A stretch of DNA of 64,000 bases from Chromatiaceae bacterium. Lineage in GTDB: Bacteria; Pseudomonadota; Gammaproteobacteria; Chromatiales; Chromatiaceae. The stretch is from the NCBI GenBank assembly GCA_016714645.1, contig JADKCI010000001.1, positions 992,001-1,056,000 on the forward strand, given 5' to 3'. Shown piece after piece: positions 16,541 through 24,414 of the stretch; the first letter of the stretch is position 1; every line of letters begins with the position of its first letter. The position numbers and the translations under genes were made by a program. The notes under the pieces are model-generated. The model was not told the origin of the DNA. It did no database searches and worked only from the letters and a program-made list of their open reading frames with translations.

Positions 16541-19528
16541 ATGCCCACACCCGGAGAGCACAAAACCGTCCAAGCCCGAATCCTCGCCTACGCCGAGGCC
16601 ATCGGCTGGACGATTGTGTCCCGCGAGGAAGCCGAGCGGCGGCGCGGGTTTGAACCGCAGATGGCGCAGATGGGCGCAGATGCAGAACCTCAAATAGTTC
16701 ATCTGCGTAAATCTGCGAAATCTGCGGTTAAGTGCTTTTCGGACGGCAAGGGCTTATCCCTGTTCTTCGACGACCTGCTTGACGCCAAGCTGCGGGAATT
16801 CAACCCGCGCTACGCCGAGGCCGAGGGCGCCTTGCTCGGGCAGTTTCGCCATCTGCACACCGACATCTACGGCAACCGCGAATTCGTCGAACACCTGCGC
16901 AACCGGGGCAAGTTCTTCGACCACGAGGAGAAGCGTGAGCGCGACCTGATCCTGATCGATTACGACGACCCGGCGAGGAACGTCTACGAGGTCACCGAGG
17001 AGTGGGCCTTTCACAATGGCCACTACGGCACGCGGGTGGATATCGTCTTTCTCATCAACGGTATCCCGGTGCTGGTGATCGAGTGCAAGAACGCCAACAA
17101 GGACGAGGCGATTGCCCTGGGGGTGGACCAGATCCGCCGTTACCACCGCGAGACGCCCGAGCTGTTCGTGTCGCAGCAGTTGTTTACCGCCACCGACGCC
17201 ATCGGCTTTTCCTACGGGGTGAGCTGGAACACGGTGCGGCGGAACATCTTCAACTGGAAGGATGAGGAGGTCGGCAAGCTGGAGGCCAAGGTGAAGAGCT
17301 TCTGCGCCATCCCGCAGGTGCTCGCCTTCCTGAAGGACTACATCGTCTTTGCCGAGAAGGACGAGGAGCTGAACAAATACATCCTGCGCCAGCACCAGAC
17401 CGGCGCGGTGGATGCTGCCGTCAGCCGCGCCCTCGATCCCGGGCGCACGCGCGGCCTCGTCTGGCACACCCAGGGCAGCGGCAAGACCTTCACCATGATC
17501 AAGGCGGCCGAGCGGTTGTTTCGCGCCCCCGGGGCGGACAAGCCCACCGTGCTGCTGATGATCGACCGCAACGAGCTGGAAGACCAGATGCTCAAGAACC
17601 TCGCCGCGCTCGGCCTGGGCAATCTGGAACACGCCAGCAGCATCGCCCGGCTCAACCAGCTCCTGCGCGACGACTACCGGGGCATCATCGTGACGATGAT
17701 CCACAAGTTCCGCGACATGCCGGCGGACCTGAACACGCGGAAGAACATCTACGTTCTCATCGACGAAGCCCACCGCACCACCGGCGGCGACCTCGGCAAC
17801 TTCCTGATGGCTGGCCTGCCGAACGCGACCTTCCTCGGCTTTACCGGCACGCCGGTGGACAAGACGGCGTATGGCAAGGGCACCTTCAAGACCTTCGGCT
17901 GCGAGGACGACCAGGGCTATCTGCACAAGTATTCCATCGCCGACAGCATCGAGGACGGCACCACGCTGCCGCTCTACTACCAGCTTGCCCCCAATGAAAT
18001 GCTCGTGCCGCACGAGACGCTGGACAAGGAGTTCCTGTCGCTGGCCGAAGCCGAAGGCGTGGCCGATATCGAGGAGCTGAACAAGATCCTCGAACGGGCG
18101 GTGAACCTGAAGAACTTCCTCAAGGGCAAGGAGCGCATCCAAAAGGTGGCGAAGTTCGTCGCCGACCACTACCGCGAGAACGTCGAGCCGCTCGGTTACA
18201 AGGCCTTCCTTGTCGGCGTGGACCGCGAGGCCTGCGCCCACTACAAGCACGCACTCGATCAGTTCCTGCCGCCCGAGTATTCCGAGGTTGTTTACACCGG
18301 CAACAACAACGACTCGGCCCTGCTGAAGGAATTCCACCTCGACCCCAAGAAGGAGCGGCAGATCCGCAAGAGCTTCGGCAAGCTCGATCAGCAGCCGAAG
18401 ATTCTCATCGTCACCGAGAAACTGCTCACCGGCTTCGACGCGCCCGTGCTCTACGCCATGTATCTCGACAAGCCGATGCGCGACCACACCCTGCTGCAGG
18501 CCATCGCCCGGGTGAACCGCCCCTATGAGAACGAGGCGCAGGAGATGGTGAAGCCTCACGGCTTCGTCCTCGATTTCGTCGGCATCTTCGACAAGCTTGA
18601 AAAGGCCCTCGCCTTCGACAGCGACGAGATCAACGCCATCGTCAAGGATCTTAAGCTCCTGAAGGTGCTGTTCAAGAACAAGATGGAGACCAAGGCCCCG
18701 GAATATCTCGGCCTGATCGAGCGCAACTTCAACGACAAGGACGTCGACACCCTCATCGAGCACTTTCGCAACCCGGAGCGGCGAAAGGAGTTCTTCAAGG
18801 AGTACAAAGAGCTGGAGATGCTCTACGAGATCATCTCGCCGGATGCGTTTCTGCGGCCGTTCATCGACGACTATGCGACGCTGAGCGCCATCTATCAGGT
18901 GGTTCGCAACGCCTACAGGCGGCGAGTCTATGTGGACCGGGACTTCCAAAAGAAGACCAACGCGCTGGTGCAGAAGCACATCGGGGCATCCATGGCCGAT
19001 CCCGCGGCTGAATATGTGGTGATCGACCGCAGCACGATTGAGACCATCAAGCTCAGGGACGAAGGCAAGGCCACGAAAGTGATCAACCTGATCAAGGCCA
19101 TCCAGAAAGAAGCCGAGGAAAGGAGCGACGATCCCTTCCTGCTCACCATGGCGGACCGGGCGAAAGCCGTGCAGGAGGCCTTCGAGGCCCGGCAAGACAG
19201 CACCGAGAAGGCGCTGGAGGAATTGTTTGCCGCAATCGCGAAGAACGAAGAACGCAAGAAGGAGCAGGCGGCCAAAGGACTGGACAGCCTGACCTATTTC
19301 ATGATGTCCACGTTCACCGACGAGGGTATCCCGAACGCCGAGAAGGTGGCCGGGAAGGTGCGGGAAGCCTTCGAGAAGCACCCGAACTGGAAGACGGGCG
19401 AGGCGGAGATGCGGGAAGCGCGCAAGCAGGTAACCTTCGCGATTTTCTCCGAAGAGGATGACCTGAACAAGGTGACTGCCACCGTGGATGCGCTGTTCAC
19501 GCTGCTGCGAAGGATGTACAAGGGGTGA
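16541..19528 (+). CDS. hsdR: type I restriction endonuclease subunit HsdR
   Basis: 995 residues. It uses ATP to translocate DNA and cuts it when HsdM/HsdS find an unmethylated site. The nuclease domain shows RVDIVFLINGIPVLVIECKN (near 165-181; D...ECK). Helicase motifs follow: Walker A HTQGSGKT (near 308), DEAH in LIDEAHRTT (near 407), FTGTP (near 433), and late motifs TEKLLTGFDAP and QAIARVNRP. Near residues 37-63 a palindromic CGCAGAT repeat is inserted in frame (FEPQMAQMGADAEPQIVHLR), so the N-terminus differs from the family but stays open. Intact by length. The 875-residue antisense frame is a shadow. Confidence 0.95.
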   Translation: MPTPGEHKTVQARILAYAEAIGWTIVSREEAERRRGFEPQMAQMGADAEPQIVHLRKSAKSAVKCFSDGKGLSLFFDDLLDAKLREFNPRYAEAEGALLGQFRHLHTDIYGNREFVEHLRNRGKFFDHEEKRERDLILIDYDDPARNVYEVTEEWAFHNGHYGTRVDIVFLINGIPVLVIECKNANKDEAIALGVDQIRRYHRETPELFVSQQLFTATDAIGFSYGVSWNTVRRNIFNWKDEEVGKLEAKVKSFCAIPQVLAFLKDYIVFAEKDEELNKYILRQHQTGAVDAAVSRALDPGRTRGLVWHTQGSGKTFTMIKAAERLFRAPGADKPTVLLMIDRNELEDQMLKNLAALGLGNLEHASSIARLNQLLRDDYRGIIVTMIHKFRDMPADLNTRKNIYVLIDEAHRTTGGDLGNFLMAGLPNATFLGFTGTPVDKTAYGKGTFKTFGCEDDQGYLHKYSIADSIEDGTTLPLYYQLAPNEMLVPHETLDKEFLSLAEAEGVADIEELNKILERAVNLKNFLKGKERIQKVAKFVADHYRENVEPLGYKAFLVGVDREACAHYKHALDQFLPPEYSEVVYTGNNNDSALLKEFHLDPKKERQIRKSFGKLDQQPKILIVTEKLLTGFDAPVLYAMYLDKPMRDHTLLQAIARVNRPYENEAQEMVKPHGFVLDFVGIFDKLEKALAFDSDEINAIVKDLKLLKVLFKNKMETKAPEYLGLIERNFNDKDVDTLIEHFRNPERRKEFFKEYKELEMLYEIISPDAFLRPFIDDYATLSAIYQVVRNAYRRRVYVDRDFQKKTNALVQKHIGASMADPAAEYVVIDRSTIETIKLRDEGKATKVINLIKAIQKEAEERSDDPFLLTMADRAKAVQEAFEARQDSTEKALEELFAAIAKNEERKKEQAAKGLDSLTYFMMSTFTDEGIPNAEKVAGKVREAFEKHPNWKTGEAEMREARKQVTFAIFSEEDDLNKVTATVDALFTLLRRMYKG
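16653..16729. repeat. palindromic CGCAGAT-type repeat, copy 2 (in frame inside hsdR)
   Basis: 30-nt arms: left begins aaccgcagatggcgcagatg, right (reverse complement) begins aaccgcagatttcgcagatt; about 25 of 30 positions match. It is read through without a stop in the hsdR frame. Copy 1 is at 11557-11623. Confidence 0.88.
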
Positions 19529-19836
19529 AGCGCTGGCGCGACAGGGAGGAGTTCAAAGCCCGCGTGCTTGAATGGGCCACCAAGTTCGACGTGAAAGCGC
19601 GCGCCATCTACATCCGTCCCATGCGCCACAAATGGGCCTCCTGCTCCACGGCGGGCACCTTGAGCTTCAACGATGAATTGATCGGCATGGACAAGCCGCT
19701 CGGTGATTACGTCATCGTCCACGAACTGCTCCACTTCGCCGTGCCGAACCACGGCAAGCTGTGGAAAATGCTGATGCGTGCGCACCTGGGGGATTATGAG
19801 CAGCTGGAGCGGAGGTTGGCGGACGGAGCTGATTGA
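19525..19836 (+). CDS. YgjP/DUF45-like zinc metallopeptidase linked to hsdR
   Basis: 103 residues from GTG 19525, overlapping the hsdR stop by 4 nt. It carries RPMRHKWASCSTAGTLSFND and the zinc motif HELLH (VIVHELLHFAVPNHGKLW), the core of the YgjP-like metallopeptidase family (DUF45/M48-like). It is about half the usual family length, keeping only the catalytic half. Family members are common directly after hsdR, but their substrate is unknown. Confidence 0.82.
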   Translation: MKRWRDREEFKARVLEWATKFDVKARAIYIRPMRHKWASCSTAGTLSFNDELIGMDKPLGDYVIVHELLHFAVPNHGKLWKMLMRAHLGDYEQLERRLADGAD

Positions 19837-19837
19837 C

Positions 19838-19925
19838 TCACCCCCTGCTGGCGTTCAGCGACCACCTTGCCGCCCTGATCCCGCCGCCGCGCCTGGCCAC
19901 CACTGCCTACGGGCGCGACGTTGGA
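19838..19925 (+). pseudogene. possible fragment of an IS91-type transposase
   Basis: One frame reads LLAFSDHLAALIPPPRLATT. The string LAALIPPPR is typical of IS91/IS801-type (Y2) transposases just before their RYHGVFAP motif, which is missing here. About 25 codons only; no ends or start. It lies immediately inside the right island repeat. Confidence 0.4.
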
Positions 19926-19949
19926 ATTCCTATCCCCTCCCTATTCCCT

Positions 19950-19990
19950 GGTAGGGCGCCCCCTTAGCGCAGGTTTTTCTTGTAGGGTGG
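19950..19990. repeat. right copy of ~41-bp direct repeat bounding the defence island
   Basis: Pairs with 6149-6190 (see there). It includes the last codons and stop of the pentapeptide-repeat gene, so an insertion here would leave that gene intact while copying its end to the far side. Confidence 0.7.
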
Positions 19991-20818
19991 GATGGCGGCG
20001 TTGCGGGCCTTGGAAAAGTTGGCGAATTCCATGGTGACGCTGGCCAGTTCCACGGCGGAAAAGTCGGCGTCGGTGACATTGGCACGGTGGAGGATGGACC
20101 CGCCCAGTACGGCGCTGGTGAAATTGACGCCGGTCAGGTTGGCGTTACGCAGGTTGGTGTCCTGGGCCGAGATATTGCGGAGATCGGCGCCGCTCAGGTC
20201 CGCGCCCTCCAGATTGGCCAGGTTAATGACGCTGAAGCCGTCCCCGTAGCGGCTGGAGAGGTCGGCCCCGCGGAGATTGGCCTTGGCCAGGTTGGCATCA
20301 TTGAGGTGGCTGTCGCGCAGATCCGCGCCCTCCAGATTGACCTCGCGCAGGTTCGCCTGGATGAAGAGGGTTTTGCGGGCCTTGATCCGCGTCAGGTCGG
20401 CACCCAGGAAATCGGCGCCACGCAGATCGGCGCCATCCAGCGTCGCCTCGCGGAGATTGGCGTCGTGGGCCGCTACCCGGCGGAGATCCGCCCCCTCCAA
20501 CCGGGCTTCGGACAGGTCCGCGCGGCTCAGCTCGGCCGAGCGCGAGGGGCTATCGGCACCCAGCCGGGCACGGCGCAGGTCGGCACCCCGCAGGCTGGCC
20601 CCCGCCAGATGGGCGGCCACCAGGTTGGCGCCCTGGAGCTGGGCCCCGCTCAAGTCGGCCCCGGTGAGATCGCTATATTCCAGATTGGCGCCGTTCAGAT
20701 CCTGACCGCTCAGGTCGGCCCCCGCCAGGTCCATATCCCGCAGGTCCTCTCCCGCCAGGCTGGTTCCCCCCAGTTCCGCCAGTATCGCGCCAGTTACCTT
20801 GTGTTTAATCAGGATCAC
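19964..20818 (-). CDS. pentapeptide-repeat protein
   Basis: 284 residues made almost wholly of A(D/N)LXX repeats (about 45 units, e.g. ADLSGQDLNGANLEYSDLTG), predicted to form a right-handed quadrilateral beta-helix. No signal peptide or membrane segment, so probably cytoplasmic. Repeat proteins of this type can mimic DNA and protect gyrase, but most have no known role and nothing here decides it. Two short interruptions (near 88 and 195) break the pattern. The C-terminal PPYKKNLR is duplicated at 6164-6190 on the far side of the island. Confidence 0.9.
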   Translation of the reverse strand: MILIKHKVTGAILAELGGTSLAGEDLRDMDLAGADLSGQDLNGANLEYSDLTGADLSGAQLQGANLVAAHLAGASLRGADLRRARLGADSPSRSAELSRADLSEARLEGADLRRVAAHDANLREATLDGADLRGADFLGADLTRIKARKTLFIQANLREVNLEGADLRDSHLNDANLAKANLRGADLSSRYGDGFSVINLANLEGADLSGADLRNISAQDTNLRNANLTGVNFTSAVLGGSILHRANVTDADFSAVELASVTMEFANFSKARNAAIPPYKKNLR

Positions 20819-20857
20819 GTCCGGGCTCTCCGCTTGTGTGGTTTGTTAATTCTTAGT

Positions 20858-22030
20858 CTAGTTCAGATTGTCCGGGAGGGGCTGGCGCCCGGTCACTCCA
20901 GAGCCTGGCGTTTGCACCTCCGGCCCGGGGATATCGCCCATGGCCAGGAGCCACAGGTCCCCGTCATGGCCGCCCACTACCACCTCCTGGGTCGTTAGCG
21001 GCAGCACAAAGGGCCGGGCGGGCGCGGGCAGGCGGTAGCGGGCGATTTCCTCACCCTGGCTTTGATCCAGAATATGTAGGACATGGGCGAGATCAAGGGC
21101 ATAAAGTCGCCCGTCCTGGCTGGTCAATTCCGCCATCAGGGACGCCCAGTCATGGGGGCCACCCCGATAGCCCGTGGTCTGATGGCGCCAGCGCACCTCG
21201 CCGGAATGAATGTCGATGGCGTACAGCCAGCCCGTGGGAGACCAGAGGAAGGCCGTGTCGCCGGCGACATGGTGGGAATTGATGAAGTTGCCGGCGCCGA
21301 AGGTCCAGAGGAGGGTGCCGCTGGTCAGATCGATACCGTAGAGTTTCTCGGTGTAGCCGCCCGCGACCAGGATATGGCCCGCGATCTGGAGTTGACGCAG
21401 GTATTGCCAATCCTCGCTGCGATTCAGGACCCAGCGGGGCTGGCCGTTCGTCCGGTCCAGGGCGTAGAGGCGCCCATCGCCGGGCCCGATCAGGACGGTG
21501 TCGTCCGTGGCGACCGGGGCATAGCTGATCTGGGTATCGGCGATGGCGGCGAAGCGCCAACGCGGGTCGCCGCTGGCCAGGTCGAGGGCCAGCAGTTCGT
21601 GGCCATCGCCCAGGCAGAGGGTATCGCCCGCCAGGCAGGGTACGCCCAGTTGACGGAGGGCGGCGCGGCGCCAGAGGGGCTCGCCCGTCTCCAAATCCCA
21701 GGCCCCGACCTCGCGCCGGCCCGCGCAGATAGCGATGCCCGCCGCGGCCCGGGGGCGGAAGACGGCCCCCTCCGGGAGTTGGTGGGGTCGGACCCAGAGC
21801 GGCGTCGCGGCGCTGGGATCCAACAGCCCCAGGGTCTCTTCACCCGCGAAGAGGATACGACCCCCGATCAAGGCCGCCGGTGCCAGATGTTGATTGCCAG
21901 TTGCCCAGCGTCGCGGAAGTCGCGCCTCGCCCGCGGGCGGTATCCCGGGGCGGTCGGCCCGCGCGAGGAGGGGGGCGCCGACTAACCCCAGGCCGAGCCC
22001 TTGCAGCCAGCGGCGCCGGGTTAGCTGCAA
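20858..22030 (-). CDS. Tat-exported PQQ-like beta-propeller protein
   Basis: 390 residues. It starts with a twin-arginine signal (TRRRWLQGLGLGLVGAPLLARA). The body holds about seven propeller repeats of the form LYALDxxxGxxxW (LLALDLASGDPRW, LYALDRTNGQPRW, LYGIDLTSGTLLW, LYAIDIHSGEVRW), as in PQQ-dependent dehydrogenases and BamB. No catalytic Ca/PQQ residues or heme motif were seen, so an enzyme role is unproven. It overlaps the 3' end of the upstream diheme cytochrome gene by 10 nt, so the two are co-translated and probably act together in the periplasm. Confidence 0.82.
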   Translation of the reverse strand: MQLTRRRWLQGLGLGLVGAPLLARADRPGIPPAGEARLPRRWATGNQHLAPAALIGGRILFAGEETLGLLDPSAATPLWVRPHQLPEGAVFRPRAAAGIAICAGRREVGAWDLETGEPLWRRAALRQLGVPCLAGDTLCLGDGHELLALDLASGDPRWRFAAIADTQISYAPVATDDTVLIGPGDGRLYALDRTNGQPRWVLNRSEDWQYLRQLQIAGHILVAGGYTEKLYGIDLTSGTLLWTFGAGNFINSHHVAGDTAFLWSPTGWLYAIDIHSGEVRWRHQTTGYRGGPHDWASLMAELTSQDGRLYALDLAHVLHILDQSQGEEIARYRLPAPARPFVLPLTTQEVVVGGHDGDLWLLAMGDIPGPEVQTPGSGVTGRQPLPDNLN

Positions 22031-22950
22031 CTCGCCCCCTGCTCGATCCAGCGCAGCAGGATGAGGGTGTTGGGATGATCGCGATCCGCGGTCGGGGGAA
22101 TGCCCGGGGGCATGCGGTCCTCCACCAGATGCTGGTAGAGGCCGCTCTCCAGCGGCTGGCCCGGGATGACGACCGGGGTGGCCTTATCCACGCCCTTGGC
22201 CACGGAATCGGCACCCAGCATGATGCCCTCATGGCTGGTCAGGTCGAGTTCGTGAAAACTGGGCGGCTCCTGGTTAGACATGTGGCAGGTGGTACAGGAG
22301 GGGGTGTCGGCGGCGAAGGCGTTATCGGTCTTGAATAGCGGCTGGACCTCCTTTTTGAAATGCTCGTCCTTCTTGGCGCCGGCCTGGATCCAGTTGAAGA
22401 CGGTGGTGATGTTCCGATCATTGGGCTTGGCGCTGAAATGCACCCCGAGCGGCATACGGTTGTTACGCATGCGTCGGCCGAGGATGCTCTTCTTGGCGGG
22501 TTGGCCTGGGGCGAAGATGGGACGCACCGGCGGCTCGGTCGAGCCGGCCTTGATCCCCTCGCAGGTCGAGAGGTTCAGGCCGCGATAGCTCTTGGCGGGA
22601 TCGCTGGAGGAATGGCAGATGATGCAGGCGGCGCCTTGGCCGAAGGCATTCGGGGTGCGCATCAGGGTGGCGATGTAGTCGTAGGGAATAGGGATATTGC
22701 GGCCGAGGATCAGCATATCCACGGCGGCGTCGTCGCCTTCCAGGCGGATGCGGCCCTGGCGCAGGTCCTCGACCCATTGAGCCGATGCCGAAGCCTTATG
22801 ATGATGTTCGTCATGGTCTCGGTCATCATGATCCTTGGCCAGCAGGCCGGGGCTGGTAAGAGCAGTCCCCGCCGCCAACAGCAGCAGGGCCAGGGGACAC
22901 CCGAGGCGGGCAGGCGTCAGGGAGGGGCTTGGTTTCATCTGATTGTCCAT
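22021..22950 (-). CDS. periplasmic diheme c-type cytochrome
   Basis: 309 residues. N-terminal signal segment (LGCPLALLLLAAGTALTSPG), then an exported His/Asp-rich stretch (KDHDDRDHDEHHHK) that could bind metal, then two CxxCH heme sites: CIICH (near 109) and CTTCH (near 205). Each is followed by a similar block, with MRNNRMPLGVHF and EDRMPPGIPP resembling the methionine-ligand loops of planctomycete-type cytochrome domains. A tandem duplication of one heme domain is likely. Couples with the overlapping propeller gene; electron partners are unknown. Confidence 0.82.
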   Translation of the reverse strand: MDNQMKPSPSLTPARLGCPLALLLLAAGTALTSPGLLAKDHDDRDHDEHHHKASASAQWVEDLRQGRIRLEGDDAAVDMLILGRNIPIPYDYIATLMRTPNAFGQGAACIICHSSSDPAKSYRGLNLSTCEGIKAGSTEPPVRPIFAPGQPAKKSILGRRMRNNRMPLGVHFSAKPNDRNITTVFNWIQAGAKKDEHFKKEVQPLFKTDNAFAADTPSCTTCHMSNQEPPSFHELDLTSHEGIMLGADSVAKGVDKATPVVIPGQPLESGLYQHLVEDRMPPGIPPTADRDHPNTLILLRWIEQGASCS

Positions 22951-23020
22951 GAGTCCTGAATGTGTCTCGTCCCTATTCTAAGGGCAAGCCGCCCGCCATG
23001 CCGATCCAGAACCCTCGGCC

Positions 23021-24097
23021 TCAGGCCGCCCGCATCCCGAGTTGGGGGGCCAGGAAGCTGTCCAGCCGCGCGATGGTCTGGTCCAGGGCTGGCATCTCGG
23101 CGCGCGGGCAGCGGATCAGGGTGATGACGCGCCGGCTGGAGGGGGTAGTGCATTCCAGCAGGGACAGCTCATGGGCTGGCGCCGTCGTGTAAGCCTCCTG
23201 CTTGATGCCCAGCCGGTCCACCCGCAACGCCGCCGGCGCCAGCCGCAACTGGTCCTCGGGCGTCGCGAAGGCGTCGCGGACCTGTTCCAGCATGTCCTCC
23301 AGGCGGAGCCGGGGACCACCCAGCGCCGCCAGGGCGTTTGCCGTCTCCGCCAGGGCCAGTTCCACGGCCGCGATCTTGGCTTGGAGATCGGGGTTCTCCA
23401 CCAGCTCCTTGCTTTGGGCGCGCAGGCTGCGTAACCGGACCTCCCGGATTTGGCGCTCCCGCTCCAGGCCCTCGCGGTGGCCCTGGCAGGTTGCCAGTTG
23501 TTCCCGCGCCAGGCCGATGAAGAGTTGCAGGGCGCAGCGCTTGGCCTCCTCGCTCAACTCCGCCTCCGTCGCCGCTGGGCCCAGGATGAGGGGGTCGACA
23601 AAGCCGATACTGGTCTGGGCCACATCCCGCCGCACCCGGTCTTCCTGGAGGCTGATGCCGTAAACCTGCTTCTCCTCGCGGGTCGAGGTCATGATGGCAA
23701 AGGCCTGGGTTACCCCTGGCTGACGCTTGAAAAAATCCTGGAGGACCCGGGCGCGCCCCAGGAAGGCCGGCAAGTCGGCGGCCGAGGCAAAGAAGGCGTT
23801 GATATGGGGATCCCGCTGCCAGGCCGCGCGGCTCAGTTCGACGGGGGGCGGCAAGCGGTCGATCAGGTCGGCGATGTAGCCGAGGGTGCGCTCCACCGCT
23901 GGCCCCAGTTCCCGGTCGTAACCGCTCAGGGCGCGCAGCTTGGGCTCGGTCCCCGACACGACCTCCTCGATCGCCTCGGCGCGGGACAGGGCCCGCTCCC
24001 GTTCCCAGTTCCGTACCGTACGCCGCTCCAGCCGCCAGCCGTTCAGGCGTTGTAACAGGCCCCGCGCGGGGTAGCCCGAGTTTTCTTTGCCATTCAT
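23021..24097 (-). CDS. conserved-looking protein of unknown function, coiled-coil rich
   Basis: 358 residues from ATG 24097, chosen because gaggag lies 10 nt upstream; the frame stays open 21 codons further. No family recognised. Visible features: a basic N-terminus (LLQRLNGWRLERRTVRNWERE), a region with Leu/Pro (LIDRLPPPVELS), MTSTREEKQVYGI, and a long charged helix at about 220-275 (EGLERERQIREVRLRSLRAQ). The C-terminus ends in a basic/hydrophobic segment. No signal peptide or membrane segments, so likely cytoplasmic. GC content and codon use match the neighbours, supporting a real gene. Confidence 0.6.
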   Translation of the reverse strand: MNGKENSGYPARGLLQRLNGWRLERRTVRNWERERALSRAEAIEEVVSGTEPKLRALSGYDRELGPAVERTLGYIADLIDRLPPPVELSRAAWQRDPHINAFFASAADLPAFLGRARVLQDFFKRQPGVTQAFAIMTSTREEKQVYGISLQEDRVRRDVAQTSIGFVDPLILGPAATEAELSEEAKRCALQLFIGLAREQLATCQGHREGLERERQIREVRLRSLRAQSKELVENPDLQAKIAAVELALAETANALAALGGPRLRLEDMLEQVRDAFATPEDQLRLAPAALRVDRLGIKQEAYTTAPAHELSLLECTTPSSRRVITLIRCPRAEMPALDQTIARLDSFLAPQLGMRAA

Positions 24098-24414
24098 CCG
24101 TCGCTTGCTCCTCTTGGTGGCGTCAAACCCCGAGTAGCGATACGGCGTTACCCGTGACACGGGTACCTGCCTGTACAGAGCCGGGGGATCTTATTATTTT
24201 GGAGTCCGATGACTGGGGCGCTCTTACCGGCGCCCTCTGCCTGCTATCCAAGCACAAAATTGAGAATTGTCATCAAAAATTTTGTTTATGGGGGGACGGG
24301 GGCGCTGCCCTGCTAGCCCAAGAAGATCGGGACACGGCTGACTGGTGACCGAGATATTTGGCCCACCCACGCCGGCCACGCGCCAGCGCCTGGCCAGCGC
24401 CGTCATCGAATGAT
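24098..24414. other. intergenic region without a recognised gene
   Basis: Convergent to nothing; both flanking genes are on the minus strand. It holds one AT-rich patch with a short inverted repeat (caaaatt ... aattttg, near 24258-24287) that could be part of a terminator or promoter for the gene to the left. No convincing reading frame. Confidence 0.5.

Noticed and set aside
16754..19381. 875-codon open frame on the minus strand opposite hsdR
   Set aside because: Antisense shadow of hsdR; low-complexity, no motif, no RBS.
24154..24348. 64-codon plus-strand frame with DLIILESDDWGA, hinting at a polysaccharide deacetylase
   Set aside because: The likeness is a few residues only; no second motif, no RBS, and composition is intergenic.
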